Assembly (NCBI GenBank): GCA_037200125.1
Contig: JBBCGS010000005.1
Location: 124,001-188,000 of the forward strand
Direction: 5' to 3'
DNA length: 64,000 nt
DNA from: JADGHX01 sp037200125
GTDB taxonomy: Bacteria; Pseudomonadota; Gammaproteobacteria; Steroidobacterales; Steroidobacteraceae
The notes beneath the pieces were generated by a model, which searched no databases, had not been told where the DNA came from, and saw only the letters and a list, made by a program, of their open reading frames with translations. Shown in pieces: positions 63,192 through 64,000 of the stretch. The number at the start of each line of letters is the position of its first letter. The first letter of the stretch is position 1. Position numbers and translations under genes: made by a program.

Positions 63192-64000
63192 GTGTCGAAA
63201 GAAAGCCCCCTGCAATCGCGCCGTAACGCCCTCAAATGCATGGCCTATGGCGGCGCCGGCACATTATTCGTCCTGGCCGGCGGTGTGTTCACGCCGGTCG
63301 ATCTGGCGCGCGCCGCCGAACCCTCCACCGACCCGGCGAAACAGGGCACGCCGCTGTTCGTGCAGATCAGCGACACGCACATCGGCTTCAACAAGGAGGC
63401 GAATCCCGATGTGAACGGCACGCTCACGCAGACCATCGAGCTCGTGAACAGCATGCCCAGGAAACCGGCGCTGATCATTCACACCGGCGACATCACGCAT
63501 CTGTCCAAGGCGGCCGAGTTCGACCTCGCGCAGCAGATGATGTCGAGGCTGAAAACCACGGAGCTTCATACCGTGCCGGGCGAGCACGACACCAGTGACG
63601 CGACGGTCACGGAGTATTTCAACCGCTTTGGAAAGGCGTCCGCCAACAAGGGCTACTACAGCTTCGATCACGCCGGTGTGCATTTCATCGCGCTGATCAA
63701 CGTGCTGCAATTCAAGCCGGGCGGGCTCGGAACGCTCGGTGCGGAGCAACTCGCGTGGGTCGCGGCCGACCTCAAGGGCCGTTCCGCCAGCACGCCGGTC
63801 GTAGTGTTCGCACACATGCCGCTGTGGACCATCTATGAGCCGTGGGGCTGGGGCACAGGCGATGCGGATCAGCTGATGAGCCAGCTGCGTCGTTTCGGCT
63901 CGGTGACGGTGCTGAACGGCCACATCCATCAGATCGTGCGGAAGGTGGAGGGCAACATTACCTTCCACACCGCGCGTTCCACGTCGTATCCGCAGCCGGC
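63192..64000 (+). CDS. Tat-exported calcineurin-like metallophosphoesterase, partial (3' end off window)
   Basis: Open from GTG 63192 (AGGAG six bases upstream) to the window edge, 269 codons visible. The leader LQSRRNALKCMAYGGAGTLF is twin-arginine-like. Metallophosphatase motifs appear in order: QISDTHIGF, HTGDITH, VPGEHDTSD, FAHMPLW and NGHIHQ, giving a dinuclear metal site. GEHD replaces the more common GNHD. It probably hydrolyses a phosphoester in the periplasm; substrate unknown. Confidence 0.9.
   Translation, partial: MSKESPLQSRRNALKCMAYGGAGTLFVLAGGVFTPVDLARAAEPSTDPAKQGTPLFVQISDTHIGFNKEANPDVNGTLTQTIELVNSMPRKPALIIHTGDITHLSKAAEFDLAQQMMSRLKTTELHTVPGEHDTSDATVTEYFNRFGKASANKGYYSFDHAGVHFIALINVLQFKPGGLGTLGAEQLAWVAADLKGRSASTPVVVFAHMPLWTIYEPWGWGTGDADQLMSQLRRFGSVTVLNGHIHQIVRKVEGNITFHTARSTSYPQP

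Noticed and set aside
1..64000. tRNA, rRNA, CRISPR arrays, insertion sequences or prophage genes
   Set aside because: I looked for tRNA-like cloverleafs, regularly spaced repeats, and transposase or phage protein motifs and saw none; this was by eye, so a tRNA scan could still find one.

Overview
The window is high-GC (roughly 60-65% by eye), gene-dense DNA. It carries a complete Xps-like type II secretion operon, a large TonB-dependent receptor of the 'VVVTGSRI' class, DUF1552/DUF1592 proteins and many GTG/TTG starts. This points to a gammaproteobacterium near Xanthomonadales, Nevskiales or Steroidobacteraceae. That placement is inferred from gene content, not from a marker gene. I saw no rRNA, tRNA, CRISPR array, prophage or insertion sequence.

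Layout. 1-7.4 kb (minus): an RHS/YD-type protein with a transglutaminase-like domain runs off the left edge, preceded by a secreted Fn3/Calx-beta protein. 7.8-18.2 kb (minus): T2SS genes E-F-G-H-I-J-L-M-C/N-D-K, mostly joined by ATGA-type overlaps; a CDF metal transporter sits upstream. 19.2-20.7 kb: a decayed LuxR fragment and a class V aminotransferase. 20.8-27.0 kb (minus): a coupled four-gene operon (ankyrin protein, degenerate metallo-beta-lactamase fold, DUF1592 cytochrome-like protein, DUF1552 Tat protein). 27.3-33.9 kb: PPK2, a SnoaL-like secreted protein, a TonB receptor and an AraC regulator. 34.0-40.5 kb: a frameshifted lipoprotein, one copy of a paralogous exported family, TrmO, an MFS transporter, and a compact run of five small unknown genes including DUF4279.

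40.5-53.5 kb is a signalling and carbohydrate region. It has a Crp/Fnr protein, three atypical single-domain receivers (two with Glu in place of the phosphoacceptor Asp), a degenerate GGDEF protein, and a GT4/GH130/AGE set probably acting on mannosides. It also has a seven-repeat Cys-rich lipoprotein, an eRF1-like protein, an Na+/H+ antiporter, and remnants of a LuxR regulator and a dienelactone hydrolase. 53.4-55.4 kb is a likely quinone/electrophile-response module: pirin and FMN reductase divergent from an HxlR regulator across a perfect inverted repeat. 55.5-64 kb holds a PLD-like protein, the second paralogue of the 34.7-kb family, DUF488, an intact and a broken amidase in tandem, a small frameshifted gene, and the start of a Tat-exported metallophosphoesterase.

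Several otherwise convincing genes are broken by a shift of one or two bases, mostly in C/G runs (about 34,135; 57,251; 58,014; 62,210; 62,765; 62,850). The sequence may contain homopolymer errors, so those genes should not be taken as dead without checking reads.
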